This document shows, one piece after another, positions 27,031 to 37,728 of a stretch of 64,000 bases of DNA. The position numbers were made by a program, and so were the translations under genes. The stretch is from positions 124,001-188,000 of the forward strand of contig NZ_FNVD01000002.1 in the NCBI RefSeq assembly GCF_900108275.1, given 5' to 3'. The notes beneath the pieces are model-generated. The model did not search any database and was not told the origin of the DNA. It worked only from the letters and a program-made list of their open reading frames with translations. Positions within the stretch are counted from its first letter, which is position 1, and each line of letters starts with the position of its first letter. The DNA is from Jhaorihella thermophila. GTDB taxonomy: Bacteria > Pseudomonadota > Alphaproteobacteria > Rhodobacterales > Rhodobacteraceae.

Positions 27031-28716
27031 TCAGGAATGCTCCTCGGCCGCGGTTGCGGCCAGCAGGCGGTTGTAGGCGCGCAGGGCGTCCACCTCGTGC
27101 AAGAGGCCGATGAGTCGAAGGTCGCCCTTGTCCGTTTCGACCGCGACCGGGAGAAAGGGCAGCTCCCGCGCCTCGAAGACGGGCATCGCCGCCTCCAGAG
27201 TGTCGGCCGGCGAGACATGCAGACCGCGCGCCATCAGATCGCGGGCGGCTGCCTCGTCGCTCGGCAATGCCTGCTCCAGCGGCCGCATCACCGATCCCAC
27301 CCGCAGCATTGCCAGCAGATAGGCCTGCGGCCCGGCGGCCAGATGCAGGCCGCGCCGTTCGATCTGGGTGAGAAAGAACGACCGGTCCACCAGGCGCGAG
27401 GCCAGCGCGGTGGACATCGACACAGCGACCATGACCGCGATCCCGATCTGCCAGTCTCCGGTCAGCTCGAACACGATCATCGTGGTGGAAATCGGCGCAC
27501 CCAGCACCGCCGCCGCGACCGCGCCCATGCCTGCAAAGGCATAGAGGTTGGGCGCGCCGGAATAGTCCGGCAGGAACCCGGTCGCGATATGGCCGAAGGC
27601 CAACCCCGTCAGCGCCCCGATCATCAGCGAGGGCGAGAACACCCCGCCCCCCATGCGCCCGCCCATGGTGATCGCCAGCGCCGCGGTCTTGACGATGGCA
27701 AAGACGATCGCCTCGCGCAGCAGCAGTTCACCCTTCAGCGACAGCAGCGTCGTTTCGTAGCCGACCCCGATGATGTGCGGGAACCAGATCGCGATCGCGC
27801 CCAGCAGCAGCCCCGCCAGCGCCGGGCGCACCCAGCGCGGCAGGCGCAGGTTCTCCTGGATGTTGCTGCCCAAGTCATCGGCCCAGAACAGCGCCCGCAT
27901 CTGGATCACCGCCACCAGACCGCACACCAGCCCCAAGAGCAGGAAGGCCGGCAATTCGACATAGAATTGCAGCGCGCCGGGCGTGACCAGAGAAAACTCG
28001 GCCACATCGCCGAATTCAAGCCGGTTGATGACGGCCCCGGCGACCGCGGCAATGACGATGGGAGCAAAGGCATGGACCGCGAAATGCCGCAGCACCACCT
28101 CGAGCGCGAAAAGCGCGCCGGCAATGGGCGCGTTGAAGCTGGCCGCGACCGCCGCGGCCACGGCACAGCCCAGCAGGTCGCGCCCGGTGATGCCGTCGGC
28201 GTGTATCCGATTCGACACCCAGGTCGAGATCACGCCGGCCATGTGCACCACCGGCCCTTCGCGCCCCGTCGAACCACCCGAACTCAGCGTGATCAGCGAT
28301 GCCAGCATCGAGGCGATCCCGGCGCGGGTTTCGACCCGGCCGTCGCGGATCGCCGCGCCCTCGATCACGTCGGCCACCGATCGGACGCGACCGTCGGGGG
28401 TGAAGAAATGCAGGATCAACCCCACCGCCAGCCCGCCCGCGACCGGAATCGCCAGAACCCAGAACCAAGGCAGCCGTTCCGCATGGGAATGCAGGAATTG
28501 TGGCGTCTCGGTGCCGTAGAGCGTCGATTGCAGCCAGACGATGCCCAGTCGAAAGCCCAGCGCGGCGAAACCGGCGGCGACACCGATGCCCAGCGCGATG
28601 AACCAGAACTGGATCTGGTTCGGCCCGCGCTGGCGCACCACATGCAGCCCGTGCCGGAAAGCCGCGACGGCCTGCCGGAGCTGCTCGGACAGGAATGCGC
28701 CTGTTGACTTGGGCAT
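27031..28716 (-). CDS. ClC-family chloride channel/antiporter with C-terminal CBS region
   Basis: This integral membrane protein moves chloride, probably exchanging Cl- for H+. The 561-residue protein has about ten to twelve hydrophobic helices. It has the ClC signature SGGSTGREGPVVHMAG, including the gating glutamate in GREGP, and GGGVFSPSLMIGA. The C-terminal 120 residues (VGSVMRPLEQ to DALRAYN) look like CBS domains, which may sense nucleotides. The ATG at 28716 starts the conserved part; the frame upstream to 28785 has no support. It lies downstream of recN on the same strand with 171 bases between. Confidence 0.88.
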   Translation of the reverse strand: MPKSTGAFLSEQLRQAVAAFRHGLHVVRQRGPNQIQFWFIALGIGVAAGFAALGFRLGIVWLQSTLYGTETPQFLHSHAERLPWFWVLAIPVAGGLAVGLILHFFTPDGRVRSVADVIEGAAIRDGRVETRAGIASMLASLITLSSGGSTGREGPVVHMAGVISTWVSNRIHADGITGRDLLGCAVAAAVAASFNAPIAGALFALEVVLRHFAVHAFAPIVIAAVAGAVINRLEFGDVAEFSLVTPGALQFYVELPAFLLLGLVCGLVAVIQMRALFWADDLGSNIQENLRLPRWVRPALAGLLLGAIAIWFPHIIGVGYETTLLSLKGELLLREAIVFAIVKTAALAITMGGRMGGGVFSPSLMIGALTGLAFGHIATGFLPDYSGAPNLYAFAGMGAVAAAVLGAPISTTMIVFELTGDWQIGIAVMVAVSMSTALASRLVDRSFFLTQIERRGLHLAAGPQAYLLAMLRVGSVMRPLEQALPSDEAAARDLMARGLHVSPADTLEAAMPVFEARELPFLPVAVETDKGDLRLIGLLHEVDALRAYNRLLAATAAEEHS

Positions 28717-28887
28717 GTGCGCCTCGGTTTCGGTTCGCCCCTCTTTACGGCAGCCCCGCAGGACTGGAAAGCCGGTTCCCGGCACGGGCGGCCTGCCCTG
28801 TGGTATCCGCGCGACGTGTACCGCGACATGGAAATTCCGCGCTTCCCGGCGGTCGGCACGGAGTCCTTTCCGATCCGTCCCCTTCGC

Positions 28888-30537
28888 TCAGCCCGCCAAA
28901 AGCGCCCGGGCCGCGGCGCGGGCCTCGTCGGTGATCGTGTCACCGGCCAGCATCCGGGCAATCTCGTCCACCCGATCCTCCGGCGCCAGCGGCGTGACGG
29001 TGGACAGGGTCGCCCCGTCGGCCACCTTCTTTTCCACCCGCCAGTGATGCGCGCCGCGGGCGGCCACCTGCGGCGAATGGGTCACCACCAGCACCTGCCC
29101 ACCCTGTGCCAGCGCCGCCAGCCGCCGGCCCACCGCATCCGCCGTGGCCCCGCCCACGCCGCGGTCGATCTCGTCAAAGATCATGGTCAGGCCGCTGTCA
29201 TTGCCCCGCAGGCAGACCTTCAGCGCCAGCAGAAACCGGCTGAGTTCCCCGCCCGAGGCGATCCGGTTCAGGGGCCCCGCCGGCGCGCCGGGATTGGTGG
29301 CGACGGTGAAGGTCACCGCGTCGTGCCCTTCGGGGCCCGGCTCGGCCGGCTCGATCCGGGTTTCGAACACCGCGCGTTCCATCTTCAGCGGCGCAAGCTC
29401 CGCCATGACCGCCGCATCCAGCCGCCCGGCAGCCAGACGGCGGGCCGCGCTCAGATCCTCCGCGGCACTGGAATAGCCCGCCTCGGCCTTGGCCAGTGCC
29501 GTTCGGCGCGCCTCAAGGTCGGCGTCGCCCGCATCCAACGCCGCAAGCCGCTCGCGCAGCGTTTCGGCGAAGCCCGGCAGATCGTCCGGCACGATCCCGT
29601 GCTTGCGCGCCAGCGCCCGCAGCGCGAACAGCCGCTCCTCGACCTGCTCCAGCTCGGCCGGGTTGAAATCCAGCGCCTCAAGGCACCGCTCTACCCCCTC
29701 TTGCGCCTCGCCCAGCTCGATCAGAGCGCGCCCCAGCGCCGCGATGGGTTCCTCCAGCATCCCCTCGGCCCGGTCCCCCACCCCTTCGAGCCAGCGCAGC
29801 GCATCGCCCGCGGCGCCCTCGGCCCCGTCGCGGCCCAGCGCGGCCAGCGCGCGGGCGACATCCTCGCGGATCCGCTCGGCCGCCTGCATCATGCGGCGGC
29901 GGGCGTCCAGTTCGGCATCCTCCCCCGGCTGCGGATCCAGCGCGTCGAGTTCCGCCACCGCGTGCCGCAGGTAATCCTCCTCGGACCGGACCCGCGCCAG
30001 CGCCTCTTCGAGCTCGTCCACCGCCTTGCGCGCCTCGACCATGCCGCGCCAGGCGGCGCGCACCGCGTCCAGTTGCGGCTGCAAACCGCCAAAGGCATCC
30101 AGCATCGCCCGGTGCCCGCGTGGGTTCAGAAGCCCCTTGTCGTCATGCTGTCCGTGCAGTTCCACCAGTGTTTCGCTCAGCGCCCGCAGCACCTCTCCCG
30201 AACAGCGGCGGTCATTGACCCAGGCGGTCTTGCGCCCCTCGGCGGTGTTCATCCGGCGCAGGATCAGTTCGTCGCCCGCCGGGATCCCGGCGCGCTCCAG
30301 CACGGCGCGCGCGGGATGATCCGGCGGAAGGTCGAATTCGGCCACCACTTCGCCCTGCCCGGCGCCCTGCCGCACCAGATCCGCCCGCCCGCGCCAGCCC
30401 AGCACGAAACCCAGCGAATCGAGCAGGATCGACTTGCCCGCCCCGGTTTCGCCTGTCAGCACGTTGAGCCCCGGCCGGAATTCGATTTCCAGCCGGTCGA
30501 TGATCAGAATGTCGCGGATATCAAGCGCGCGCAGCAT
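28888..30537 (-). CDS. recN: DNA repair protein RecN
   Basis: RecN is an SMC-like ATPase that acts in double-strand-break repair. The 549-residue protein has the Walker A GETGAGKS near residues 29-36, a central coiled-coil region rich in Glu, Ala and Arg (about 150-340), the ABC signature ASGGELSRFLLALK, and Walker B LTMIFDEIDRGVGG. It follows bamD by 38 bases and is probably in the same transcript; the lpxC-bamD-recN order is typical of this group. Confidence 0.95.
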   Translation of the reverse strand: MLRALDIRDILIIDRLEIEFRPGLNVLTGETGAGKSILLDSLGFVLGWRGRADLVRQGAGQGEVVAEFDLPPDHPARAVLERAGIPAGDELILRRMNTAEGRKTAWVNDRRCSGEVLRALSETLVELHGQHDDKGLLNPRGHRAMLDAFGGLQPQLDAVRAAWRGMVEARKAVDELEEALARVRSEEDYLRHAVAELDALDPQPGEDAELDARRRMMQAAERIREDVARALAALGRDGAEGAAGDALRWLEGVGDRAEGMLEEPIAALGRALIELGEAQEGVERCLEALDFNPAELEQVEERLFALRALARKHGIVPDDLPGFAETLRERLAALDAGDADLEARRTALAKAEAGYSSAAEDLSAARRLAAGRLDAAVMAELAPLKMERAVFETRIEPAEPGPEGHDAVTFTVATNPGAPAGPLNRIASGGELSRFLLALKVCLRGNDSGLTMIFDEIDRGVGGATADAVGRRLAALAQGGQVLVVTHSPQVAARGAHHWRVEKKVADGATLSTVTPLAPEDRVDEIARMLAGDTITDEARAAARALLAG

Positions 30538-30575
30538 CCCTCTATCCTGTCAGGCGCGGCCCACCGGTCCCGCCG

Positions 30576-31430
30576 TTACAGCCATTCGCCCTTGACCGAC
30601 TGCCGGTAGATCTGGCTCAGCCAGTTGTTGCCGCGCGACTTGAGCTCCAGCCCCTTGGCCGTCAGCAGCTTGTAGGCTTCCTGATACCATTCGCTGGACT
30701 GGTAGTTGTAGCCCAGGATCGCGCCGGCGGTCTGCGCCTCGTCGAGCAGCCCCAGAGACAGATAGGCCTCGACCAGCCGATACAGCGCCTCGGCGGTGTG
30801 CGAGGTGGTCTGGTAGTCCTCGACCACGGATCGGAAACGGTTGATGGCCGCGGTGTATTGCTTGCGCCTGAGATAGTAGCGCCCGACCTCCATCTCCTTG
30901 GCTGCGAGATGGTCGAAGGCCAGGTCGAATTTGAGCGTGGCGGCGGTGGCGTATTCGCTGTCGGGGTAGACCTCGATCACCGTGCGCAGCGCCTGCAGCG
31001 CCTGAAAGGTCAGCCCCTGGTCGCGGCCCACCTCGTCGATCTGGTCGTAATAGCTCAGCGCCAGCAGGTATTGCGCATAGGCTGCGTCCTCGTCCGCGGG
31101 GTAGAAGTCGATATAGCGCTGGGCCGCGGCGCGGCTGTTTTCGTAATCGGTGCCCTTGTGATAGGCATAGGCCTGCATGATCAGCGCCCGCTTGGCCCAG
31201 TCGGAATAAGGGTAGAGCCGCTCGATCTCGGAAAAGAAATAGGCCGCGTCGTTGGTTCGGCCGCGATTCAGTTCGTATTCGGCGCGCTGATAGATCTGTT
31301 CGGGCGTGTAGCCATCCAGCCTGACCGACCGATCCGCCGCCGGCCCGCCGCCGATGCCGGAGCAGCCGGCGAGAAACACTGCCAGAAGGACTGCGCCAAA
31401 CACCCTGCCCATCGCTCTGCCGCCGATCAT
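30576..31430 (-). CDS. bamD: Outer membrane protein assembly lipoprotein BamD
   Basis: BamD is an essential lipoprotein of the BAM complex that inserts beta-barrel proteins in the outer membrane. It has a lipoprotein signal with lipobox LAGC at about residues 20-23, followed by tetratricopeptide-like repeats (RAEYELNRGRTNDAAYFFSE, ALIMQAYAYHKGTDYENSR, VGRYYLRRKQYTAAINRF). The ATG at 31430 gives 284 residues; an in-frame ATG at 31412 would give a shorter but equally good signal peptide. It sits between lpxC and recN. Confidence 0.93.
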   Translation of the reverse strand: MIGGRAMGRVFGAVLLAVFLAGCSGIGGGPAADRSVRLDGYTPEQIYQRAEYELNRGRTNDAAYFFSEIERLYPYSDWAKRALIMQAYAYHKGTDYENSRAAAQRYIDFYPADEDAAYAQYLLALSYYDQIDEVGRDQGLTFQALQALRTVIEVYPDSEYATAATLKFDLAFDHLAAKEMEVGRYYLRRKQYTAAINRFRSVVEDYQTTSHTAEALYRLVEAYLSLGLLDEAQTAGAILGYNYQSSEWYQEAYKLLTAKGLELKSRGNNWLSQIYRQSVKGEWL

Positions 31431-31581
31431 GCTTGCTTGCCCACCTTGGTCGAACGCGGGGCCTCTCGCCCGCTTGCAGGTCGGTCTAGCACACTATTTC
31501 GCGCTGCAAAACGCCTGAAACGCATGGGTGCCCGGGACGATGGCGGCAACAACCGTGTCACGCAGACCGGAGGCCGCGCGG

Positions 31582-32502
31582 TCACGCGACCGCGGGAATT
31601 TCGTCCCGGACCAGCCCCTTGCCCGGCAGGCGCGCCGCGACTTCGGCGTCGCAAGTCACCGGCCGGACAGCCCCCGGCGTGGCAAAGGCCGCGCGCAGCA
31701 GCGTATTCGTCATCACATGCCCCGCGCGTTCGCCGATATAATGGCCAAGGATCGGCCCGCCGGCCAGCGCGAGATCTCCCAGCGCATCAAGCATCTTGTG
31801 GCGCACGGGTTCATCGTGGTGACGGAAACCGCCGGGGGTCAGGACGCGCTCGCCATCCACCACCACCGCATTGTCCAGCGACCCGCCCAGCGCCAGGCCA
31901 TTTTTCTGCATCGTGTCCACGTCGGCCAGCCGGCAGAAGGTGCGGCTGTCACACAACTCGCGGGCAAAGGCGCCGTTGGCCATGTCCAGCACCTTGCTTT
32001 GCCGCCCGATGGCCGCATCCGCAAAGTCGATGTGGAATTCGATCCGCAGCCGATCCGCAGGCAACAGAGTCGCCCGCGCCCCTTCGCGTTCCACGGTCAC
32101 GGGCTTCATCACCTGCCAGGCGGTGATCGGTGCGTTCAGCTGCCGAATGCCGCGTGCCATGATCCCCCGCACGAAGGGCACGGACGACCCGTCAAGGATC
32201 GGAACTTCGGGACCGTCGATCTCGATCAGGGCGTTGTGCACGCCGGTCCCCGCCAGCGCCGCCATGACATGTTCGATCGTCGAGACCGATGCGCCGCTGT
32301 CGTTGACGATCCGCGTGCAAAGCGGCGTCCGGTCCACCGCGTCATAAAGCGCGGGGATCATGGCATCGCCCAGTTCGATGTCGGTGCGCCGGAACCAGAT
32401 GCCGTGGCCGGCGGCGGCGGGGCGGATCGCCATGCGAACGGTTTTGCCTGTGTGCAGTCCAACACCTGCAAAGACGACGGGCGACTTCAGTGTATTCTGC
32501 AA
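31582..32502 (-). CDS. lpxC: UDP-3-O-acyl-N-acetylglucosamine deacetylase LpxC (TTG start)
   Basis: LpxC is the zinc deacetylase that commits precursors to lipid A. Translation must start at the TTG at 32502 (MQNTLKSPVVFAGVGLHTG), which has AAGAGG at a good distance and gives the normal 306 residues; no ATG or GTG fits. Zinc ligands are His78 (STIEHVMAAL), His235 and Asp239 (HKMLDALGDL), with the catalytic His262 (ERAGH). The weak start codon may limit LpxC, whose level is tightly controlled in many bacteria (inference). ftsZ lies upstream behind a terminator. Confidence 0.95.
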   Translation of the reverse strand: MQNTLKSPVVFAGVGLHTGKTVRMAIRPAAAGHGIWFRRTDIELGDAMIPALYDAVDRTPLCTRIVNDSGASVSTIEHVMAALAGTGVHNALIEIDGPEVPILDGSSVPFVRGIMARGIRQLNAPITAWQVMKPVTVEREGARATLLPADRLRIEFHIDFADAAIGRQSKVLDMANGAFARELCDSRTFCRLADVDTMQKNGLALGGSLDNAVVVDGERVLTPGGFRHHDEPVRHKMLDALGDLALAGGPILGHYIGERAGHVMTNTLLRAAFATPGAVRPVTCDAEVAARLPGKGLVRDEIPAVA

Positions 32503-32659
32503 AACGAACCTCTTGTGGCAGTGGCCAGCCTCGGCGGGCTGTGTTGTCACGACAGGTAGATGCGGCCCGAAAATGTCACAACTCACGCTTTGCAACGAAA
32601 TGAAACACGGGCGAACCAACTTGGCAAATCCTCGCCAATATTCGCCCAATGCGCTGATT

Positions 32660-32691
32660 TACAAAGAAAATGAGCGGCCTCGCGGCCGCTC
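32660..32691 (-). terminator. Terminator downstream of ftsZ
   Basis: On the minus strand GAGCGGCC-GCGA-GGCCGCTC (32672-32691) is a perfect 8-bp stem followed by ATTTTCTTTG. It lies 25 bases after the ftsZ stop and separates the fts transcript from lpxC, which would need its own promoter in 32503-32659. Confidence 0.8.
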
Positions 32692-32715
32692 ACCAGAGTC
32701 AGATTGTGACGTGGA

Positions 32716-34311
32716 TCAGTTCGCCTGGCGCCGCAGGAACGCGGGAATCTCGATCCGTTCCTGATCCGGATCGACCGATTCCTCGGGCTGCGGAGCCGCC
32801 GAAGGCTGCGTCACCGGGGGCTGCCGGCGCGCGGCCTGGGCCGCCGGCGTGTCCGAGGCATGGCCCGTCATCCGGTTGATGAGCGAGTTGATGCCGAAGC
32901 GCGGCCGCTCTTCGCGGCGGGCAGCCGGTTGCGCGGGCGCCCCATCGCTGCGCGGCTGGTTCTGGACCGCGGCGCGCAGCCGTTCCATCGTCTGCGGCGA
33001 GGCCGTGCCCGCGGCCGCCGGACGCGGCGCGACAAAGCTTTCGACGCTCTCGTCAACGGCGGCATCGTCGAACTGCCCAAACTCGCGCTCGGGGCGGTAG
33101 GCCGGAGGTGGCAGATCGTCGTCCGTCTCCTGGAGGCCCTCATCCTCGAACAGATCCTCGGCCATGTCCTCGGCGGCGGCCTTTTCGACCTCGAAGCCTT
33201 CGAACAGGGTCGGCTCTTCGGCGGCCTCGGCCGCGACCGGCTGATCCAGTTCCAGCGGCTCGGACGCGGCTTCTTCGACCGAAACGGTCTGCTTGAGCGG
33301 CTGCGACAGCGGACGGCGCGGCACCGGAACCTCGCTGTGGACATCCGAGGCGTCGATGCCGGTGGCGACCACGCTGACGCGCATGACGCCCTGCATGTCG
33401 GTGTCCAGCGTGCTGCCGACGATGATGTTGGCATCCGGGTCCACCTCTTCGCGGATCCGGTTGGCGGCCTCGTCGAGTTCGAACAGAGTCAGGTCGTGGC
33501 TGCCGGTGATGTTGATGAGAACGCCCTTGGCGCCCTTGAGGCTGATCTCGTCCAGCAGCGGGTTGGCGATTGCCTTTTCGGCGGCCTGGATGGCGCGATC
33601 CTCGCCTTCGGCTTCGCCCGTGCCCATCATGGCCTTGCCCATCTCGTCCATCACCGACCGGACGTCGGCAAAGTCGAGGTTGATGAGGCCCGGCTTGACC
33701 ATCAGGTCGGTCACGCCCTTGACGCCCTGATACAGCACGTCGTCGGCCATGGCGAAGGCTTCGGTAAAGGTGGTCTTTTCGTTGGCCAGGCGGAACAGGT
33801 TCTGATTGGGAATGATGATGAGCGTATCCACCATCTTCTGCAGCTGTTCCACGCCTTCCTCGGCCTGGCGCATCCGCTTGGCGCCCTCGAACTGGAAAGG
33901 CTTGGTCACCACGCCCACGGTCAGCACGCCCAGTTCACGCGCCGCCTGCGCGATGATCGGGGCCGCGCCGGTGCCGGTGCCGCCGCCCATGCCGGCGGTG
34001 ATGAAGCACATATGCGCCCCGGCCAGATGATCGACGATCTGTTCGATGCTTTCCTCGGCCGCCTTGGCGCCCACGCTGGGCCGCGCCCCGGCGCCCAGCC
34101 CTTCGGTCACCTTCACGCCCATCTGGATCCGGCTTTGCGCCTTGGACTGCTGCAGCGCCTGGGCGTCGGTGTTGGCCACCACGAAATCCACGCCCTCGAG
34201 CTGTTTCTCGATCATGTTGTTGACGGCGTTGCCGCCGGCGCCGCCCACGCCGAAAACGGTGATCCGGGGCTTGAGCTCCTCGTGTCCGGGCATCGAAAGG
34301 TTCAAAGTCAT
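32716..34311 (-). CDS. ftsZ: Cell division GTPase FtsZ
   Basis: FtsZ polymerises into the cytokinetic ring. The 531-residue protein has the tubulin-like core with [14 protein letters not shown], the GTP-binding signature [10 protein letters not shown] and the T7 loop [12 protein letters not shown] long, low-complexity acidic and proline-rich linker (about residues 320-500) follows, and a C-terminal conserved peptide ends in [14 protein letters not shown], the site that binds FtsA. The length reflects the extended alphaproteobacterial linker. The ATG at 34311 begins [17 protein letters not shown]. Confidence 0.97.
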   Translation of the reverse strand: MTLNLSMPGHEELKPRITVFGVGGAGGNAVNNMIEKQLEGVDFVVANTDAQALQQSKAQSRIQMGVKVTEGLGAGARPSVGAKAAEESIEQIVDHLAGAHMCFITAGMGGGTGTGAAPIIAQAARELGVLTVGVVTKPFQFEGAKRMRQAEEGVEQLQKMVDTLIIIPNQNLFRLANEKTTFTEAFAMADDVLYQGVKGVTDLMVKPGLINLDFADVRSVMDEMGKAMMGTGEAEGEDRAIQAAEKAIANPLLDEISLKGAKGVLINITGSHDLTLFELDEAANRIREEVDPDANIIVGSTLDTDMQGVMRVSVVATGIDASDVHSEVPVPRRPLSQPLKQTVSVEEAASEPLELDQPVAAEAAEEPTLFEGFEVEKAAAEDMAEDLFEDEGLQETDDDLPPPAYRPEREFGQFDDAAVDESVESFVAPRPAAAGTASPQTMERLRAAVQNQPRSDGAPAQPAARREERPRFGINSLINRMTGHASDTPAAQAARRQPPVTQPSAAPQPEESVDPDQERIEIPAFLRRQAN

Positions 34312-34486
34312 GTTACTGGTCCGCCTGTCATGCCGCCCATTGAGCGGGCGGTCTTTCCTACCTGTCACCGACAACCCTACCGGCAAGCGGTCCGGTCGTC
34401 ACGCAAAAAACGAAAAATTGCCGCAAAATATGGGCGATTTTCCGCTGTTTTCCGCCGGATTTCGGCATTAACGCCATATCTGGCGG

Positions 34487-35821
34487 TTACCAGTTGTCTC
34501 GCAACCATTTGACCACCCGCCGCAGCGGGCGGGCACTGTAGCGATCGACCGGAATCTCGAAATCCCACCATTCGTCCTGCGGGTGCGCCGCGAACAGCGC
34601 CAGCCCCACGGCGCTGGAAAAGCCCGGATTGGTGGCCGATTGCGGCAGCCCGTGCACGCGCAAGGGCCGGCCCAGCCGCACCTGCTGGCCCAGGATCCGG
34701 CTGGCCAGACCGTCAAGCCCCGTTACCTGGCTGGCACCGCCGGTCAGGACGATCTGCTGGCTGGGCATCTGGTCGAAGCCGGCCGCATCCAGCCGCACGC
34801 GCACCTCTTCGAGGATCTCCTCGACCCGCGGGCGCATGATGCCGATCAGCTCGGTGCGGCTGACGGTCCGGCGGTCGCGCTCCCAATCGCCCGTGTCTCC
34901 TCCGATATCGATCATGTCGCGGTCGTCCGCGCCGGTGGCCTGCACGCCGCCGCAGACGGTCTTGATCCGCTCGGCATTGGCCATGGGCACCTGCAGCCCC
35001 ATCGAGATGTCCTTGGTCACATGATCGCCGCCCATCCGCACGCAATCGGCATAGATCATGTGCTTTTTCATGAAGATCGAGATCGAGGTCGTGCCGCCGC
35101 CCATGTCGATGCACGCCGCGCCCAGTTCCTGTTCGTCCTCGACCAGCGCGGAAATTCCCGACACATAGGCCGAGGAGGCGATCCCCGCGAGTTCCAGATC
35201 GCAGCGGCGAATGCAGTGGATCAGCGTCTGGATCGGCGCCTCGTCCACGGTCAGCATGTGCATGTCCACCTCGAGCGACTGGCCCAGCTGGCCACGCGGG
35301 TCGGTCAGCCCGGTGCGATGGTCCAGTGTGAAGTTCACCGGCTGAGCATGCAGAACCTCGCGGCCTGCGCCGTATTCGGGCACCTCGCATTCGGCCAGAA
35401 CGCGCGCGATTTCGTGTTCCGTCACGACCTGGCCTTCCAGGTCGATCCGGGCGTTGAGCCCATAGGACCGCGGATTGGCGCCCGAAAAACAGGCGATCAC
35501 ATGGTCCACACGAACTTCGGCCATCTTCTGGGCGGCCTGCACGGCAGTGCGGATGGCCCGTTCGGTTTCGTGCATGACATCGACTTCGCCGAACTTGACC
35601 CCGCGCGAGCGCGTGGTGGCCGCGCCGATCACGCGAAAGCCGCTCTGCCCCGCGAGCGAGCCGATCGAATTGTCGTCGCTCAGCCGGCCCGTGCCGTCGA
35701 ACCGCAGCACGAGGCAGGCCACCTTGGTCGTGCCGACATCGAGAATGGCGATCACGCCGCGTTGCAGCGCCTGCTGGCGCATCTGCCGCATTGCCCGCTG
35801 AGCCTGATACAGGTCCTTCAT
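34487..35821 (-). CDS. ftsA: Cell division protein FtsA
   Basis: FtsA is an actin-like ATPase that tethers FtsZ to the membrane. The 444-residue protein has the phosphate-1 motif GVIAILDVGTTKVACLV near residues 22-38, the second phosphate motif AACIDMGGGTTSISI and the adenosine motif QIVLTGGASQVTGLD. The C-terminal amphipathic tail (RRVVKWLRDNW) is the usual membrane anchor. It starts six bases after ftsQ. The gap to ftsZ (175 bases) is AT-richer than the surroundings and could carry an ftsZ promoter. Confidence 0.96.
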   Translation of the reverse strand: MKDLYQAQRAMRQMRQQALQRGVIAILDVGTTKVACLVLRFDGTGRLSDDNSIGSLAGQSGFRVIGAATTRSRGVKFGEVDVMHETERAIRTAVQAAQKMAEVRVDHVIACFSGANPRSYGLNARIDLEGQVVTEHEIARVLAECEVPEYGAGREVLHAQPVNFTLDHRTGLTDPRGQLGQSLEVDMHMLTVDEAPIQTLIHCIRRCDLELAGIASSAYVSGISALVEDEQELGAACIDMGGGTTSISIFMKKHMIYADCVRMGGDHVTKDISMGLQVPMANAERIKTVCGGVQATGADDRDMIDIGGDTGDWERDRRTVSRTELIGIMRPRVEEILEEVRVRLDAAGFDQMPSQQIVLTGGASQVTGLDGLASRILGQQVRLGRPLRVHGLPQSATNPGFSSAVGLALFAAHPQDEWWDFEIPVDRYSARPLRRVVKWLRDNW

Positions 35822-35827
35822 GGTCGT

Positions 35828-36721
35828 CTACTGCCCGTTCTCGTTCGTCATTCTTATCCGCGTCAGTTCCGCGACGGCGTTCTCGTTCAGCCGAACCGTT
35901 GGCCGGGCGTCGATACGCATGTCCACCACCGCCACATCGCGTTCCAGCAGATCCTGAACCTCGTTCAGCGCAATCACCCGTTCCAGCGCCTGCACCGGCC
36001 GCTCGGCCGGCAGCATGATCCGTTGCCCGCGATCCAACACCACGTCCCAGCGCCGTTCGCCCACGCGCACCAGCCCGCGCAGGCGACTCTCGATCGGCCG
36101 GGCCGCCGCAAAGAGGTCCAGCGCCTCGTCCACGGCCCGGTCCGCGCCTTCGCCCGCGATCAGCGGCAGGTCGGCGCGTGCCAGCCGGTTGGGCAAATCG
36201 TGAATGTGGGCGCCGGTTTCGTCCAGCGTCTCGATCCCCTCCCGGTTGCGCCAGACCACCACGGGGACGCGTTCGACCACGTCCACCTGCAGGATGCCGC
36301 CGGGGCGCACGCGCAGGGCGGCCGACTTCACCGGGTCCAGCCCGGTGATGATCTCGCGCAACTGATCGAGGTCGAGATCGAACTTGCTGACCGGAAAATC
36401 CAGCGCCACGGCTTCGCGGATGTCCTCGGCGAGGCTGTCGTCGGCGCCGTCGATGGCCATGAGATTGATCATGAATTCGGGTCGCTCCTCGATCGAGGCG
36501 CGGGTTTCGGCCACGAACAGCAGCAGCGCATCGCGGCGCTTTTCGTTGGCCAGAAATGCGCTGGTCAGGCCGAAGATCAGCAGAAACGGCAGGCCGATCC
36601 GCAGCGACAGGCGAACCCCCGGCGTCAGCATCAGGCGCTGGAGCCGATAGGCCAGGCGCGACGGCGCCGGATCGCGGCACGGCTTGCGCCCGCCTCTGGC
36701 GCCGCGCATCACCGATCGCAT
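35828..36721 (-). CDS. ftsQ: Cell division protein FtsQ
   Basis: FtsQ is a bitopic divisome protein linking early and late division proteins. The 297-residue protein has a basic cytoplasmic N terminus, one membrane helix ([20 protein letters not shown], about 42-61) and a periplasmic part with a POTRA-like region ([32 protein letters not shown]) and the FtsQ domain ([21 protein letters not shown]). Its start codon at 36721 lies inside the ddlB 3' end (13-base overlap), indicating coupled translation. Confidence 0.93.
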   Translation of the reverse strand: MRSVMRGARGGRKPCRDPAPSRLAYRLQRLMLTPGVRLSLRIGLPFLLIFGLTSAFLANEKRRDALLLFVAETRASIEERPEFMINLMAIDGADDSLAEDIREAVALDFPVSKFDLDLDQLREIITGLDPVKSAALRVRPGGILQVDVVERVPVVVWRNREGIETLDETGAHIHDLPNRLARADLPLIAGEGADRAVDEALDLFAAARPIESRLRGLVRVGERRWDVVLDRGQRIMLPAERPVQALERVIALNEVQDLLERDVAVVDMRIDARPTVRLNENAVAELTRIRMTNENGQ

Positions 36722-37629
36722 GAGGCATCCTCCACCAGCCAGCGGCACAGCTTTCCGAACCCCAGCCCCGACACCGCCGCCTGTTCGGGGCTGAGCGAGG
36801 TGGGCGTCATGCCCGGCTGCGTGTTGGTCTCCAGAAGCACCAGCCCTTCGGTGCCACGGGTTTCGTCCCAGCGGAAATCGGTGCGGCTGAGCCCCCGGCA
36901 GCCCAGCGCCCGGTGCGCGCGCAGGGCGTAGTCGAGGCACAGGTCGTAGACATCCGGCGGGATCCGTGCCGGCACCACATGCCGCGACCCGCCCGGGGTG
37001 TATTTCGCGTCGTAGTCATACCAGCCCTCGGTGATGATGTCGGTCACCGCCAGCGGCCGGTCGCCCATCACCGAAACCGTCAGCTCTCGCCCCGGCGCGA
37101 AGGCCTCGACCATCACCAGTTCCGGCATTTCCGGCCCCAGCGCGGGCGGGGCTTCGGTGGCCTCATGCACGATGTGGATTCCGACCGAGGAACCTTCGTT
37201 GTTGGGCTTGACCACATAGGGCGGCGCCATCACGTGGCGGGCGGACACCTCGTCGCGGCGGTAAAGCCCGCTGTCGGCCACCGGCAGACCGGCGGCACGG
37301 TAGACGTCCTTGCAGCGCTGCTTGTCCATCGCCAGCGCCGAGGCCAGAACGCCCGAATGGGTATAGGGCAGCCGCAGCCATTCCAGCATGCCCTGCACGC
37401 AGCCGTCTTCGCCCCAGCGGCCATGCAGGGCATTGAACACCACGTCCGGCGAAATCTCGCGCAACCGTTCGGACAGGTCGGGGCCTGCGTCCAGCTCGAC
37501 CACCTCGTAGCCTTCCCCGCGCAGGGCGGCGGCGCATTCGCGCCCCGAACTGAGCGACACTTCGCGTTCCGCGGAAGGTCCGCCCATCAATACCGCCACC
37601 TTGGGGATCGTCCTGCCCGACTGATCCAC
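36709..37629 (-). CDS. ddlB: D-alanine--D-alanine ligase
   Basis: The enzyme joins two D-alanines with ATP for peptidoglycan precursors. The 306-residue protein shows [15 protein letters not shown] near the N terminus, [12 protein letters not shown], the ATP-grasp block [15 protein letters not shown], and the metal-binding [19 protein letters not shown] motif. It precedes ftsQ with a 13-base overlap and follows murB after 99 bases in which I see no gene. It is of the DdlB length class. Confidence 0.95.
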   Translation of the reverse strand: MDQSGRTIPKVAVLMGGPSAEREVSLSSGRECAAALRGEGYEVVELDAGPDLSERLREISPDVVFNALHGRWGEDGCVQGMLEWLRLPYTHSGVLASALAMDKQRCKDVYRAAGLPVADSGLYRRDEVSARHVMAPPYVVKPNNEGSSVGIHIVHEATEAPPALGPEMPELVMVEAFAPGRELTVSVMGDRPLAVTDIITEGWYDYDAKYTPGGSRHVVPARIPPDVYDLCLDYALRAHRALGCRGLSRTDFRWDETRGTEGLVLLETNTQPGMTPTSLSPEQAAVSGLGFGKLCRWLVEDASCDR

Positions 37630-37728
37630 GTCAAGTGCCTCGTTACCGCCGGGTTTTCTGCTTGCCCGGTCCTGTTGTCGTTCTTGGTCCCGCCCGTCCG
37701 GTGAAATGCCTGTCCGGATCGGTCGGGG

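Noticed and set aside
28717-28887. Small plus-strand gene between the ClC and recN genes
   Set aside because: The frame there lacks a ribosome-binding site, is part of a long biased frame running through antisense recN, and matches nothing recognisable.
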